From NCBI RefSeq assembly GCF_018595685.2, contig NZ_CP092334.1, positions 2,818,001 through 2,882,000 on the forward strand: a stretch of 64,000 nucleotides of DNA, in the 5' to 3' direction. Positions within the stretch are counted from its first letter, which is position 1, and each line of letters starts with the position of its first letter. Source of the DNA: Flavihumibacter rivuli (GTDB taxonomy: Bacteria > Bacteroidota > Bacteroidia > Chitinophagales > Chitinophagaceae). The position numbers were made by a program, and so were the translations under genes. This document shows, in pieces, positions 17,116-26,180 of this stretch. A model generated the notes under the pieces. That model saw only the letters and a list, made by a program, of their open reading frames with translations, had not been told where the DNA came from and made no database searches.

Positions 17116-18678
17116 TTAGTCTTTTATAGTCGCTTTTTCCACACCTATTTTTTCCGCGATGGCCCAGGCTGCCAACCTTCCGGTTTGCGCGGCACCATTC
17201 ATGTAGCCCTGGAATTCACTGCTCACATGTTCACCCGCAAACAGGATGTTTCCAACCGGCTGCGCTTCCCATCCGGCGAGTGTACTCCACTGCCCCACCT
17301 TAAAAGAGCTATAGCCTGCCAAACTGAATGGGTTCTTGCCCCAGCAATACTTGATGGGATTCCCTGAGTAAGCAGCTGCGATTCCCGGGAACACCTTGTC
17401 GGCTGTTTGCAATACCGATTCTGCCAACGGACCTACCCTGGTCGCATTTACTTTCTCCGCAAATGCTCCCCCGCCAAACACAGAGAAACTTCCTTTATCC
17501 AGACTTTGCAAGTGGGTACTATCCCATCCTGATCCAAAGAAGCCATCTGTAAAGGTATAGCCCTGGAAATGCTGGTCCCGCCATGGTTTGGCCTTCATAC
17601 CCATGATGAACTTGCAGCTGGTGCCATACCCTTGCTCATGGATGCATTTGCGTTTGCCTTCCGGCATTTCCACCTTCATCTCTATGTTGCGAAGTATGGA
17701 GAAGGGCAATGCCAGTATCACATGATCTGCCAACACCTGCTGCTGTTTACCCTTTCCTTCAAAATGCAGGCGGTACTGTCCATTCGGTCCTTCTTCCAGC
17801 TTCACCAACTTATGGGAATAGCTTACCTGCTTCGACAGCTTTGCGGTCAGGGCATGGGTCAGTGCCTGGCTTCCCCCCTTTATCTTCAATACTTCATGGT
17901 CATCGCCAAACATCCTGTATTTCCCATCCCCATTCTCCGGCGCGGTGAACATGATCAGGAAATTGATAGCAGATTGCTCTGATGCTTCCATGCCATACTC
18001 ACCGGTCAATACCACATTGATAAAATCATAGATCCAACCACTCATTCCAATGGAACGGATATAGGTGAGGATCGACTGGTTATCGAGGTGGCGAAAGGCC
18101 TCTGCTGTTGCGTAGGACCGCTCCTCCGGAAGGGATTCAATATCCTTTACCATTTGCAGCACATAAGGCTCCAGGGCTTTGCTGAGATCAGCTTCCGTCA
18201 ACCTTTGGCCACTGAAGTGGAATACCATCGGCTCCAATGTATCCTTACGCAGGTCCCAGAAGTCAAGTCCCAGTTCTTCTACCAATCCGATGATATCCTT
18301 ATGGGTCAGGTCAACAAACTCCCCTCCAATATCAGTGGTCAGTCCCTCCCCGAAATAGCCGGTCATGGTAAACATCCTTCCCCCTGTCCTGTCAGAAGCC
18401 TCATAAATGGTCGCTTCAATACCTAGTTTCTTCAACTGCCAGGCGGCATTCAGGCCGGCAATGCCACCGCCGATGATGGCGATCTTATTGGCAGTTGCCA
18501 GCGGCATCGCCTGGATGAAAGGAGGTACCAGTACAGTACCTGCTGCGGCAAGTGCTGTATTACGGATAAACTTCCTCCTGCTTTCGTTATTAACACGCCC
18601 TTGTTTCCTGCCTTTGCTATTTCTCAGGGCTGATTCAAAAGCGCGTTGAAGGATAATGGTTAGTGGATGCCTTGGCAT
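17116..18678 (-). CDS. Flavin monoamine oxidase with Tat-type signal
   Basis: 520 aa FAD-dependent amine oxidase. A twin-arginine motif, SRRKFIRNTALAAAG, sits at about residues 33-47 and is followed by a hydrophobic run. The dinucleotide fold is IAIIGGGIAGLNAAWQLKKL with the downstream YEASDRTGGRM, and the C-terminal FAD segment is LFAGEHVSSEFQGYMNGAAQ. The n-region is long, but I find no internal start before the twin arginines (the codon at 18594 is GTT). The enzyme would deaminate amines to aldehydes with H2O2 and NH3, probably in the periplasm. It lies 23 bases after susD. Confidence 0.87.
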   Translation of the reverse strand: MPRHPLTIILQRAFESALRNSKGRKQGRVNNESRRKFIRNTALAAAGTVLVPPFIQAMPLATANKIAIIGGGIAGLNAAWQLKKLGIEATIYEASDRTGGRMFTMTGYFGEGLTTDIGGEFVDLTHKDIIGLVEELGLDFWDLRKDTLEPMVFHFSGQRLTEADLSKALEPYVLQMVKDIESLPEERSYATAEAFRHLDNQSILTYIRSIGMSGWIYDFINVVLTGEYGMEASEQSAINFLIMFTAPENGDGKYRMFGDDHEVLKIKGGSQALTHALTAKLSKQVSYSHKLVKLEEGPNGQYRLHFEGKGKQQQVLADHVILALPFSILRNIEMKVEMPEGKRKCIHEQGYGTSCKFIMGMKAKPWRDQHFQGYTFTDGFFGSGWDSTHLQSLDKGSFSVFGGGAFAEKVNATRVGPLAESVLQTADKVFPGIAAAYSGNPIKYCWGKNPFSLAGYSSFKVGQWSTLAGWEAQPVGNILFAGEHVSSEFQGYMNGAAQTGRLAAWAIAEKIGVEKATIKD

Positions 18679-18701
18679 ATCTTCCTGATTAGGTCACTCA
18701 A

Positions 18702-20087
18702 TTAAAATCCGGGATTCTGAACCACCTTACCCTGAGTAGCGATCAGCTCCCGCTGGGGAATGGGGAACACCCCTTTCTGGTCAGAAACGCCCAACACTTC
18801 ATCGATCTTTCCCCATCTTGCCAGGTCGAAGAATCGATGGCCTTCAAAATTCAGTTCTGCCAGGCGCTCATCGGCCAATACCTGCAGGAACACAGTGGCA
18901 TTGGGCACATCTGCAAGGGTCAGGTCTTCGAGTCCCCTATTGGCCCTTAATTCGTTGATATAATCGAGTCCACCACCCGCACGTCCCCTTGCCTCCGCAG
19001 CGATCAGGTACAGTTCTGCAATCCTGAGGATATACGCCGGGTTGTCCTTGGCTTCTTCACCGCGGTATTTCTGGGTGCGCCCATCAGGAAGGATACTCAC
19101 GTCATTGTTCTCAAAATCCAGCAACGCGGCACGCTTATCCCCTGCCCTGTCCTCAAAGAATGTCTTCAATCCTTCACTGGCAATAAAGAGCAGTTCTGAA
19201 CGGATCGCATCTTCACGCGCATAGGTTGTTCCATTGAAAGAGCTTGGGTTCTGCGCATCGAAGGCCAGTTCGAAAATGCTTTCGCTGCTCAGGCGGCCGG
19301 AATAGATAGTAGTGAAATTATCCGCATCCAGCAGGCTGAAACTGCCTTCATCGATCACTTCCTTCGCATAGGCAAATGCGTTAGTATTGTCCTTGCTGTA
19401 GAGGTAAACCCTTGCCAGCAGGCCTTTTACCGCCAGTACGTTCATGTACTTCTGGTTAACTTCAATGCCATCTAGCAGGGTCTCGGCTTCCTTCAGGTCC
19501 TGGATGATAGCCGTATAGGTTTCACCCACTGTACTTCTTTCCACCACATCATAGGGTCCCTGTACAGTTGTCACTACCGGTATACCATATTCGGAATTCT
19601 TGTCCCAATGGTAGCCAAACATCCGCAGCAGGTCGAAATGCACCATCGCCCTGATGGCCAGTGCCTCGCCCTTGATCCTTCCCCTTTCCACATCGTCCAG
19701 GTTGGGATCTTCCACTTCATCTACAGCAGCCAGGATGGAGTTGGCGGTATTGATACACTTGTACATGGCGATATACATCTGCTCGCCAAACACATTGGAA
19801 GGAGTGATGGCATGGTCACCGATCTCATTCAGGGCCGGGTTGTCATAACCACCAGCCTTGGCCACATCGCTGTTGAGGTCGGCCATCAGTGGATAATAAC
19901 CGCCGTAATAATCCCGTTGCTGCAGGGTATTGTACAGACCGATCAGGCCCGACCTTAATCCATCACCATTCTTGAATACATCCTCACTGGCCACATCGTT
20001 GGGCGAAACCACATCCAGCTTCTGGCAGGAGAACAGGCCCATGATGGCCAGCAGTAATACACTTATATGTTTTATTGATCGTTTCAT
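18702..20087 (-). CDS. SusD/RagB-family nutrient-binding outer membrane lipoprotein
   Basis: 461 aa. Lipoprotein signal peptide with lipobox LFSC (cysteine near residue 21). The N-terminal SusD segment runs from about 40-200 with TPR-like helices, and the C-terminal family block ends in ERLAELNFEGHRFFDLARWG and the IPQRELIATQGKVVQNPGF tail. It caps the SusC channel encoded 17 bases upstream and binds the substrate at the cell surface. The downstream genes are amine-catabolic, with no glycoside hydrolase nearby, so an amine, peptide or amino-sugar-like ligand is more plausible here than a plain polysaccharide; this is inference. Confidence 0.94.
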   Translation of the reverse strand: MKRSIKHISVLLLAIMGLFSCQKLDVVSPNDVASEDVFKNGDGLRSGLIGLYNTLQQRDYYGGYYPLMADLNSDVAKAGGYDNPALNEIGDHAITPSNVFGEQMYIAMYKCINTANSILAAVDEVEDPNLDDVERGRIKGEALAIRAMVHFDLLRMFGYHWDKNSEYGIPVVTTVQGPYDVVERSTVGETYTAIIQDLKEAETLLDGIEVNQKYMNVLAVKGLLARVYLYSKDNTNAFAYAKEVIDEGSFSLLDADNFTTIYSGRLSSESIFELAFDAQNPSSFNGTTYAREDAIRSELLFIASEGLKTFFEDRAGDKRAALLDFENNDVSILPDGRTQKYRGEEAKDNPAYILRIAELYLIAAEARGRAGGGLDYINELRANRGLEDLTLADVPNATVFLQVLADERLAELNFEGHRFFDLARWGKIDEVLGVSDQKGVFPIPQRELIATQGKVVQNPGF

Positions 20088-20104
20088 TTTTCAGCTTTTT
20101 TTGG

Positions 20105-23100
20105 TTAGAAACCTACATTCAATCCAAACGTGATGACCCTTGGCTGGGGATAGGCAGCATAGTCCACACCCGCGGTACGGTCATTGTTACCACCAGTAGA
20201 ACTCACCTCAGGATCAAATCCTTTGTAGTTCGTGATCACAGCAAGGTTTTGCACCTGTCCATACAGGCGAAGGCTGCTGATGAACTTTTTATTGCTGCGG
20301 TTGAATGTATAACCAAGGTTCAGGGTCCTGAAGCGGAAGAAGGAAGCATCTTCGAGGTACATGGATGAATTTTCGAAATAGTTCTTTTCCACAAAGGAAG
20401 CCCTTGGAACATCGGTGCGGTCACCGGGCTGGCGCCAACGCTTCAGCACATTGGTGCTGTTATTGGCAAACACCTGGTCCAATCCGCCATCGTTGCTGTA
20501 ACCCAGGTTTTCGTATACCGGACGGATCAGGTTGTACACATCGTTACCGATACTGAACGTACAGGCCAGCATGAAATCCCAGTTACCAAACCTCAGGTTG
20601 TTGGTGAGGCCACCGTAAAAATCAGGCCTTGCCTTACCAATGATCTGCGCATCATTGAAATCGATCACGCCATCCTTATTGATGTCCTCGAACTGTGCGT
20701 CACCGGTCTGCTCATCCACACCCAGGTATTTCACACCCCAGAAGGTTCCTACGGCTTCGCCAATTTTCATGATATGCGTGGGGGCGAGGTCGTTATAGGC
20801 ACTCAGGAGTTCCCCGTCAACCGGAAGCTTCTTGATCGTATTCTTCTGGTAGGAGATGTTGAAATTGGTTGTCCAGCGGAAATTCTTCTTCCAGATATTC
20901 TTGCTGGTAACATTGAATTCCCAACCCTTGTCCTGCACTTCCCCACCATTGGTGGTAAGGGTGGCGAAACCGGTGGTGCCGGCTATGGGGATATTGCTGA
21001 GCAGGTCTGTACGGTCGGCCACGAAGTATTCGAGTGAACCACTGATCACACCGCCCCACATTTCAAAATCGGTACCGATATTGAAGGACCTGTTCTTCTG
21101 CCAGGTAAGGTTGGGATCGGCAATGTTCCTTGGCCTCAATCCGGACGTACCATCATAGCGTCCGGGCTGCCAGAATGAAATGTTCTGGAAGTCACCGATC
21201 TCCTGGTCACCGGTATAACCATAGCTGGCGCGCAGTTTCAAGGCTGTGAATACTTTGCTGTTGGCCATGAATCCTTCACGGTCCAGGTTCCAGCCTACAC
21301 TTCCTGAAGGGAAGAATCCGTAACGGTTACCCTCAGCGAAACGCGAGGAACCATCTGCGCGGAAGGTGAAACTGGCAAGGAAACGACCATCAAAATCATA
21401 ATTGACCCTTCCCAGGTAGGACATCAACCTCCAGCTGCTCTTCGTTTGTGCGGCACCTGTAATAACGGCTGCACTGGAAATATTGGTCAGTCCACTACCC
21501 AGCGGGAAACCCTGGCCTGCAATACTGGCGCGTTCTGAATTGGATTCCTGTTGCGTGAAACCCACCAGTGCTCCCAGGTTATGGTCACCAAATGCGCGCT
21601 GGTAGTTGAAGGTGTTCTCATTCAACCAGGTCATGTTCCTGAAGTTGGCATTGAAGGCCTTTCCGCCCACTGCTTCCGCATCGGTGGTAAGGGCCGACAA
21701 GAACAATTCATCACCCAGGTCGGTGAAGTCTGCACTCCATGAGGTCTTGAAGCGCAGGTAAGGATTGATCTTGTATTCACCATAGATGGTTCCAAGGAAT
21801 CGGTTGGTGGTAGTGAAACCACGGATCTCCTTGGCAGATTTTACCGGGTTATCGCTTAACCAGTTGGCCTGGTAGTCTTCAAACCTGGCATAGTTACCAT
21901 TCTCATCATACACGGGCATCAGGGGTGATGCACCGATCGCGTTGGTGATGATACCGGTATAGGTATTGTCGTTAAAGCTTCTCCTGTTATTGGTGCGGGA
22001 AACAGCGATATTGGTTCCCACCAGGAACTTATCGGTGATGGAATGGTCCAGGTTCAGGCGCGCATTCATCCGCTTATAATAGTTCTCGATCACGATACCT
22101 TCCTGGTTGAAATAACCACCACTCAAATAGAAACGGGTCTTCTCATTACCTCCCTTAAGGCTTAGTTCATAATTGGACATAGGTGCCGTACGCATCACCT
22201 CATCCAGCCAAACGGTATTTTGTGCACCCGGACCTGCTGCATAATTCAGCGGTTCGGTCAACACGGATGGATCAAAATCGGGTCCGAAAATAGTAGGGTC
22301 GGCCTGGTAACGGGCAAGGTCATTCGCCCTTGCTTCTTCCACCAACTCAACGAACTGGTCGGAGTTCATGAAATCGATCTTGCGGGCCACTTTCTGGAAA
22401 CCCATATAGGTATTGAAGTTCACCTGGGTCTTGCCCGACTTGCCCTTCTTGGTGGTGATCAGCACCACGCCGTTAGCGGCACGGGCACCATAGATGGCAG
22501 CCGAAGCAGCATCCTTCAGGATCTCGATCGACTCGATATCATCTGGATTGATATCCGCGATGGAACTGAGGTTCTGTCCATTACCTACCTGGTCGCCATT
22601 GGTATCGAAAGAAGTGGACAAAGATGAATTGCTCTCACTTAACATGGGAATTCCATCCACAACATAGAGCGGGTTCTGTGCCCCACGGATGCTAACCAGC
22701 AAACCGGCACCGGGCGTACCCGATGGAGTGGTCACGTTCATACCGGAAACCTTTCCCTGGATGCTCTGTGCCAGGTTCACCACCGGTTGGTCCTTGAAGT
22801 CCTTGTTGTTGACAGAACTGATGGCGCCAGTCAGGTTGGATTTTTTCTGGGTACCATAACCAATCACCACTACATCGCCCAGCTGGCTTTTGCTTTCTTC
22901 CATTGTGATGCTGATAGTGGTAACACCTTCTACCTTCACACTCTTACTCTTATACCCAACCGAAGACACTTCAATAGTGGCATCCGGTGAAGGAAGGGTG
23001 ATGGTGAAACTACCGTCCTCCGCAGTGGATACACCTGTTTGCAGGCCTTTCACCACTATGGAGGCTCCCGATACGGGCTTTCCGTCCTGGTCTTTGATTA

Positions 23101-23209
23101 CTCCTTTCAGGACCGTGGTTTGCGCCCAAAGGATAAGGGGGCAACAAATGATCAGCGCTGCCAGTGAAAGCAGCTTAACCAATTTTCTCAATTGTTTGGT
23201 CATAAGCAT
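20105..23209 (-). CDS. SusC/RagA-family TonB-linked outer membrane transporter
   Basis: 1034 aa. Signal peptide to about residue 30, a carboxypeptidase-regulatory-like domain (GVIKDQDGKPVSGASIVVKG), a TonB-box region VVVIGYGTQKKSNLTGAISS, then the plug (QNPLYVVDGIPM, AAIYGARAANGVVLITTKKG) and a 22-strand barrel ending in PRVITFGLNVGF. The start is 23209 or the ATG two codons in (23203). There is no extra N-terminal STN domain, so it is not built for an ECF-sigma/anti-sigma relay; regulation may come from the divergent gene at 23459. It is the first gene of the nine-gene amine operon. Confidence 0.95.
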   Translation of the reverse strand: MLMTKQLRKLVKLLSLAALIICCPLILWAQTTVLKGVIKDQDGKPVSGASIVVKGLQTGVSTAEDGSFTITLPSPDATIEVSSVGYKSKSVKVEGVTTISITMEESKSQLGDVVVIGYGTQKKSNLTGAISSVNNKDFKDQPVVNLAQSIQGKVSGMNVTTPSGTPGAGLLVSIRGAQNPLYVVDGIPMLSESNSSLSTSFDTNGDQVGNGQNLSSIADINPDDIESIEILKDAASAAIYGARAANGVVLITTKKGKSGKTQVNFNTYMGFQKVARKIDFMNSDQFVELVEEARANDLARYQADPTIFGPDFDPSVLTEPLNYAAGPGAQNTVWLDEVMRTAPMSNYELSLKGGNEKTRFYLSGGYFNQEGIVIENYYKRMNARLNLDHSITDKFLVGTNIAVSRTNNRRSFNDNTYTGIITNAIGASPLMPVYDENGNYARFEDYQANWLSDNPVKSAKEIRGFTTTNRFLGTIYGEYKINPYLRFKTSWSADFTDLGDELFLSALTTDAEAVGGKAFNANFRNMTWLNENTFNYQRAFGDHNLGALVGFTQQESNSERASIAGQGFPLGSGLTNISSAAVITGAAQTKSSWRLMSYLGRVNYDFDGRFLASFTFRADGSSRFAEGNRYGFFPSGSVGWNLDREGFMANSKVFTALKLRASYGYTGDQEIGDFQNISFWQPGRYDGTSGLRPRNIADPNLTWQKNRSFNIGTDFEMWGGVISGSLEYFVADRTDLLSNIPIAGTTGFATLTTNGGEVQDKGWEFNVTSKNIWKKNFRWTTNFNISYQKNTIKKLPVDGELLSAYNDLAPTHIMKIGEAVGTFWGVKYLGVDEQTGDAQFEDINKDGVIDFNDAQIIGKARPDFYGGLTNNLRFGNWDFMLACTFSIGNDVYNLIRPVYENLGYSNDGGLDQVFANNSTNVLKRWRQPGDRTDVPRASFVEKNYFENSSMYLEDASFFRFRTLNLGYTFNRSNKKFISSLRLYGQVQNLAVITNYKGFDPEVSSTGGNNDRTAGVDYAAYPQPRVITFGLNVGF

Positions 23210-23268
23210 TGTTTAGGTTGTTTGTGAACTTTTCGCTCCACAAATGCATCAATCGTTGGGAAACTAAA

Positions 23269-23412
23269 TTTGATTAAGTCAAACCAGTCCAGATCTTGGT
23301 CAAATGTTTTTTTGAAAAAATATTAAAACGTTAATTATCAATGATTTGAGATTGGTAAAATATTGGGGGAACATTTGGTCAAATAATTTGACCAGCTTTT
23401 CCTAATTTGACC
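23269..23412. promoter_or_regulatory. Cluster of TTTGACC/GGTCAAA sites between susC and the divergent regulator
   Basis: Within 150 bases there are TTTGA-TTAAG-TCAAA (23269-23283), GGTCAAATG (23298-23306) followed by TTTGA, the 17-base perfect palindrome GGTCAAAT-A-ATTTGACC (23377-23393) and a half-site ATTTGACC (23405-23412). The arrangement looks like an operator array for a dimeric regulator, most simply the product of the gene at 23459. I could not find a clear TAnnTTTG box for susC. Confidence 0.6.
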
Positions 23413-23458
23413 CAAACCAAAACGCTGAAGGGGAAACCAACATCCCTTTTGTATAACC

Positions 23459-24466
23459 ATGCATCTTTCTGAGAAAATAAAGAAGGCGGTAGAGCAACAC
23501 CCCATGGTGATCGCAGCCCTTAAGACCAAGGGTCGCGACAACTGGAAGGTCTTTACCCGCACGCAATTCAACCTGGTGGCCAGGGTGATCAACCGCGAGA
23601 TCTCCCGTGAGGTACTGGCCAATCCCGACCTGGTGGAAATGAACCTGCTGATCGGTAAACAAAAGCTGGAGAAGGAAATGTACCGGCTGAGGTGCCATAG
23701 TATCTTCGACTTCCTGAAATGGCTGGCCAACGTCAGTGAATTCAGGGGTTTCAGCTGGGTAAGCGGTAAGACGCTTCAAAGCTATTGGAATGCAGGCGAG
23801 GCCAAGGATATTAAAGTGAACGCCTTGCTGGTCTTCCTGAAGGTCCCTTTCAAGGATTGGGATTTATGGTTGAAGGATACGGGGCGAACGAGCGACCGCT
23901 ATACCTCTGCCATGGAGAAACTGCCCTCCACCGGCACGGGCTTCAGCAAGTCCTCCCTCCAGATCGTGAAGAGCTATTACCTCGGCAATTATTTTCTTTA
24001 TTACCAAAAAACGGACGGCAGCAAGAACATCATCAAGACCCCTTTCATCCTGAAAGAACACGAGAGCGGACAAGTGATCGTGAAATCGGTTTCCGAAGGG
24101 CATCGCTATAGCGGGAAAGTGATCGGCATCCGCGATGGCTGCCTCTATATCAATTGCCAGAACCTCGATTTTGAGGAGATGGAGCAATATGTTTTCAATA
24201 TCGGGCTGGAGACCAAACCCCAGGTGCTTTTTGGGGTATCCACCACCGTTAGTGTTAAGACCAGGCAGGCGGTTGCACTGAAGAATATATTGGTCAAGCA
24301 GAAGACACTCGACCCGGCTTTCGATAATATCCAGGAAACGGAGATCCCCTTCTCCAAAAAATACAATTCCGATACCGAGGAAGCCATTATTGTGAACTAC
24401 CTCAAGCAATCGGAAGCAAATATCCTGACGGCCCCTAGCTGCTGCAACCTGGAGGACCTGCTCTAA
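23459..24466 (+). CDS. Unrecognised protein, probable regulator of the amine operon
   Basis: 335 aa, soluble, no signal peptide or membrane segment. I do not recognise a named family. The N-terminal third (1-150) is helical and basic. Residues about 102-135 (GKTLQSYWNAGEAKDIKVNA then LLVFLKVPFKDW) resemble the small helix-turn-helix found in some Bacteroidota proteins, where a Ser/Thr-Leu-x-R/S-Y/F helix is followed by LNALAxxLGxxSWDDF. The C-terminal part (about 165-300) looks like a beta-rich sensor domain. Divergent placement against susC across an operator cluster supports a regulator role. The call is inference; a hairpin terminator follows the stop. Confidence 0.55.
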   Translation: MHLSEKIKKAVEQHPMVIAALKTKGRDNWKVFTRTQFNLVARVINREISREVLANPDLVEMNLLIGKQKLEKEMYRLRCHSIFDFLKWLANVSEFRGFSWVSGKTLQSYWNAGEAKDIKVNALLVFLKVPFKDWDLWLKDTGRTSDRYTSAMEKLPSTGTGFSKSSLQIVKSYYLGNYFLYYQKTDGSKNIIKTPFILKEHESGQVIVKSVSEGHRYSGKVIGIRDGCLYINCQNLDFEEMEQYVFNIGLETKPQVLFGVSTTVSVKTRQAVALKNILVKQKTLDPAFDNIQETEIPFSKKYNSDTEEAIIVNYLKQSEANILTAPSCCNLEDLL

Positions 24467-24472
24467 AAGCAA

Positions 24473-24501
24473 GTGTCCGGCACCGTTAGGCTGCCGGACA
24501 C
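24473..24501. terminator. Bidirectional hairpin terminator
   Basis: Perfect 10-bp stem GTGTCCGGCA / TGCCGGACAC with a 9-base loop between the convergent regulator gene (stop at 24466) and the aldo/keto reductase gene (stop at 24518). It is followed by weak T-rich sequence on both sides. Confidence 0.7.
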
Positions 24502-24517
24502 CCGGTTTATTAAGTTC

Positions 24518-25507
24518 TTATGCCAGGTTCAGGACCGGCTTATTACCCAGGATCCCATCGATCCTGTTCATCACTTCATCCGTCAACAAGGGCAGGACTT
24601 CCAATGCCTTGAAGTTCTCCAGCAATTGTTCCCTGCGGGTCGCGCCCAGGATAGCAGTGGTCACATTGGGATTCCTGATGCACCAGGCGATGGCCAGTGC
24701 GGCCAGGCTCACACCAAGGTCCTTGGCTACCTGGTCGATCTGCTTCAGTTTCGCGATCTTCTCCTCCTGCATCCAGCGCTCCTTCAACCATTCGAAACCC
24801 TCCAATCCCAACCTTGATCCTTCAGGGAAACCATCCAGGTATTTGCCGGTCAGGAAGCCCGCTGCCAATGGGCTCCAGATGGTGGTACCCAGTCCTACAT
24901 TCTGGTAGACCGGCACATAATCCATCTCCATCTTATACCTTTCGAACATATTGTATTGCGGCTGCTCCACCACGGGCCCGATCAGGTTATACTGCTGGGC
25001 CACACGATGGGCTTCCATGATCTCCGCACCGCTCCACATGCTGGTACCCCAGTACAGCACCTTGCCCTGCTGGATCAGGTTATGCATGGTCCATACCACT
25101 TCCTCAATGGGAACATTGGGGTCGGGGCGATGACAGAAAAAGATATCGAGGTAATCCAGTTGCAAACGGCCCAAAGCCTCATGGCAGGCCTCGAAAATAT
25201 GCTTGCGGCTAAGTCCCGTCTGGTTGGGCTTATTGTCCTTGCCCCTCCAGCCAAAGAAAACCTTGGAAGAAACGGTGTAGGAAGTCCGGTCCCAATGCTT
25301 TGCCTTCAATACACGGCCCATCATCTTCTCGCTTTCCCCCAGCGCATAGCCTTCCGCGTTATCAAAGAAATTGATCCCATTGTCATAGGCAATGCCCATC
25401 AGTTCATCGGCAATGCTATCATCGATCTGCTTGTGGAAACTTACCCAGCTGCCAAAGCTCAATACGCTTAACTGGAGGCCTGAGCGGCCCATACGACGGT
25501 ATTCCAT
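24518..25507 (-). CDS. Aldo/keto reductase (Kv-beta-like AKR)
   Basis: 329 aa TIM-barrel NADPH oxidoreductase. The catalytic tetrad is visible: Asp in NFFDNAEGYALGESE (with the Tyr in the same block), Lys in VSSKVFFGW and His in FFCHRPDPNVPIEE. The C-terminal cofactor segment AILGATRREQLLENFKALE matches the Kv-beta/YghZ branch, which reduces carbonyls such as methylglyoxal. It follows lptC by 34 bases and may be the last gene of the LON-coaX-omp-lptC transcript, though its function is unrelated to envelope assembly. Confidence 0.9.
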   Translation of the reverse strand: MEYRRMGRSGLQLSVLSFGSWVSFHKQIDDSIADELMGIAYDNGINFFDNAEGYALGESEKMMGRVLKAKHWDRTSYTVSSKVFFGWRGKDNKPNQTGLSRKHIFEACHEALGRLQLDYLDIFFCHRPDPNVPIEEVVWTMHNLIQQGKVLYWGTSMWSGAEIMEAHRVAQQYNLIGPVVEQPQYNMFERYKMEMDYVPVYQNVGLGTTIWSPLAAGFLTGKYLDGFPEGSRLGLEGFEWLKERWMQEEKIAKLKQIDQVAKDLGVSLAALAIAWCIRNPNVTTAILGATRREQLLENFKALEVLPLLTDEVMNRIDGILGNKPVLNLA

Positions 25508-25541
25508 CTTGCTGCTATTTAGGTATGAAGAATATGCTGCC

Positions 25542-26180
25542 TTATCGCTTAATGCTAGTATCCCCTGCAGGCGGTGCCGGCCTGGTGGAATCGATCACCG
25601 GTCCGCTGTCCATTCCATTCCTGGGCACCAGCACTTCCCCCGTTACACTCTTGATGACCCACCAGCTGAAATCCTGGCCGGCTTCAAGTCCATTGCCAAA
25701 AATGATCTTATCGGGTTGGTGGATCTCCACCGGTTTATCGGTGTAAAATTTCGCTGTTGCCTGGTCCCACCAAAGCTCCTTGCACTTCAGGGTATCCTTC
25801 TTGATATTGAAGACCACCACACTGTCACGGAGGTAAACCTTGTTCTCGGTCTCCCTGTAGCGGCCATATTTGGCATTGAGCTGGCTCTCCACTTTCAGGG
25901 AGTCATTGAAGAAATCAACATGCAGGTTCCTGGGAAATTCTACATAAGGCGAATCGGTCTGGTAACGATTCATCACGGGTGCGGTCAGCCTGGCACGCAT
26001 CTTTCCGCCCTGGCTCAGGTAGCTTTCGATCATCTTTCCTTCTTCCACTGCAACCCTGTTCTTCGATAGTTCCTTGATCTCCTCCTCGGTATTCTCGCAA
26101 GCAAGGAAAAAAAGGCAGCATACCATTCCGGTAGCTGCCACTTTTATGGATCGAATATACTTGTTCAATTCCTTAATCAT
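25542..26180 (-). CDS. lptC: LptC-like LPS export protein
   Basis: 212 aa. N-terminal signal ends in a lipobox-like FFLAC, so it may be a lipoprotein in this lineage. The body is beta-rich, with the Lpt-fold hallmarks of short repeated strands (MRARLTAPVMNRYQTDSPYV, AKYGRYRETENKVYLRDSVV and the later TLKCKELWWDQATAKFYTDK). LptC passes lipopolysaccharide from the LptFGB extractor to LptA across the periplasm. It overlaps the upstream outer-membrane-protein gene by 8 bases, indicating tight co-expression. A proline-rich tail of about 25 residues is extra. Confidence 0.85.
   Translation of the reverse strand: MIKELNKYIRSIKVAATGMVCCLFFLACENTEEEIKELSKNRVAVEEGKMIESYLSQGGKMRARLTAPVMNRYQTDSPYVEFPRNLHVDFFNDSLKVESQLNAKYGRYRETENKVYLRDSVVVFNIKKDTLKCKELWWDQATAKFYTDKPVEIHQPDKIIFGNGLEAGQDFSWWVIKSVTGEVLVPRNGMDSGPVIDSTRPAPPAGDTSIKR

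Noticed and set aside
18592..18594. Alternative GTG start for the amine oxidase just before the twin arginines
   Set aside because: The codon is GTT, not GTG, so it cannot serve as a start; the ATG at 18678 is kept.
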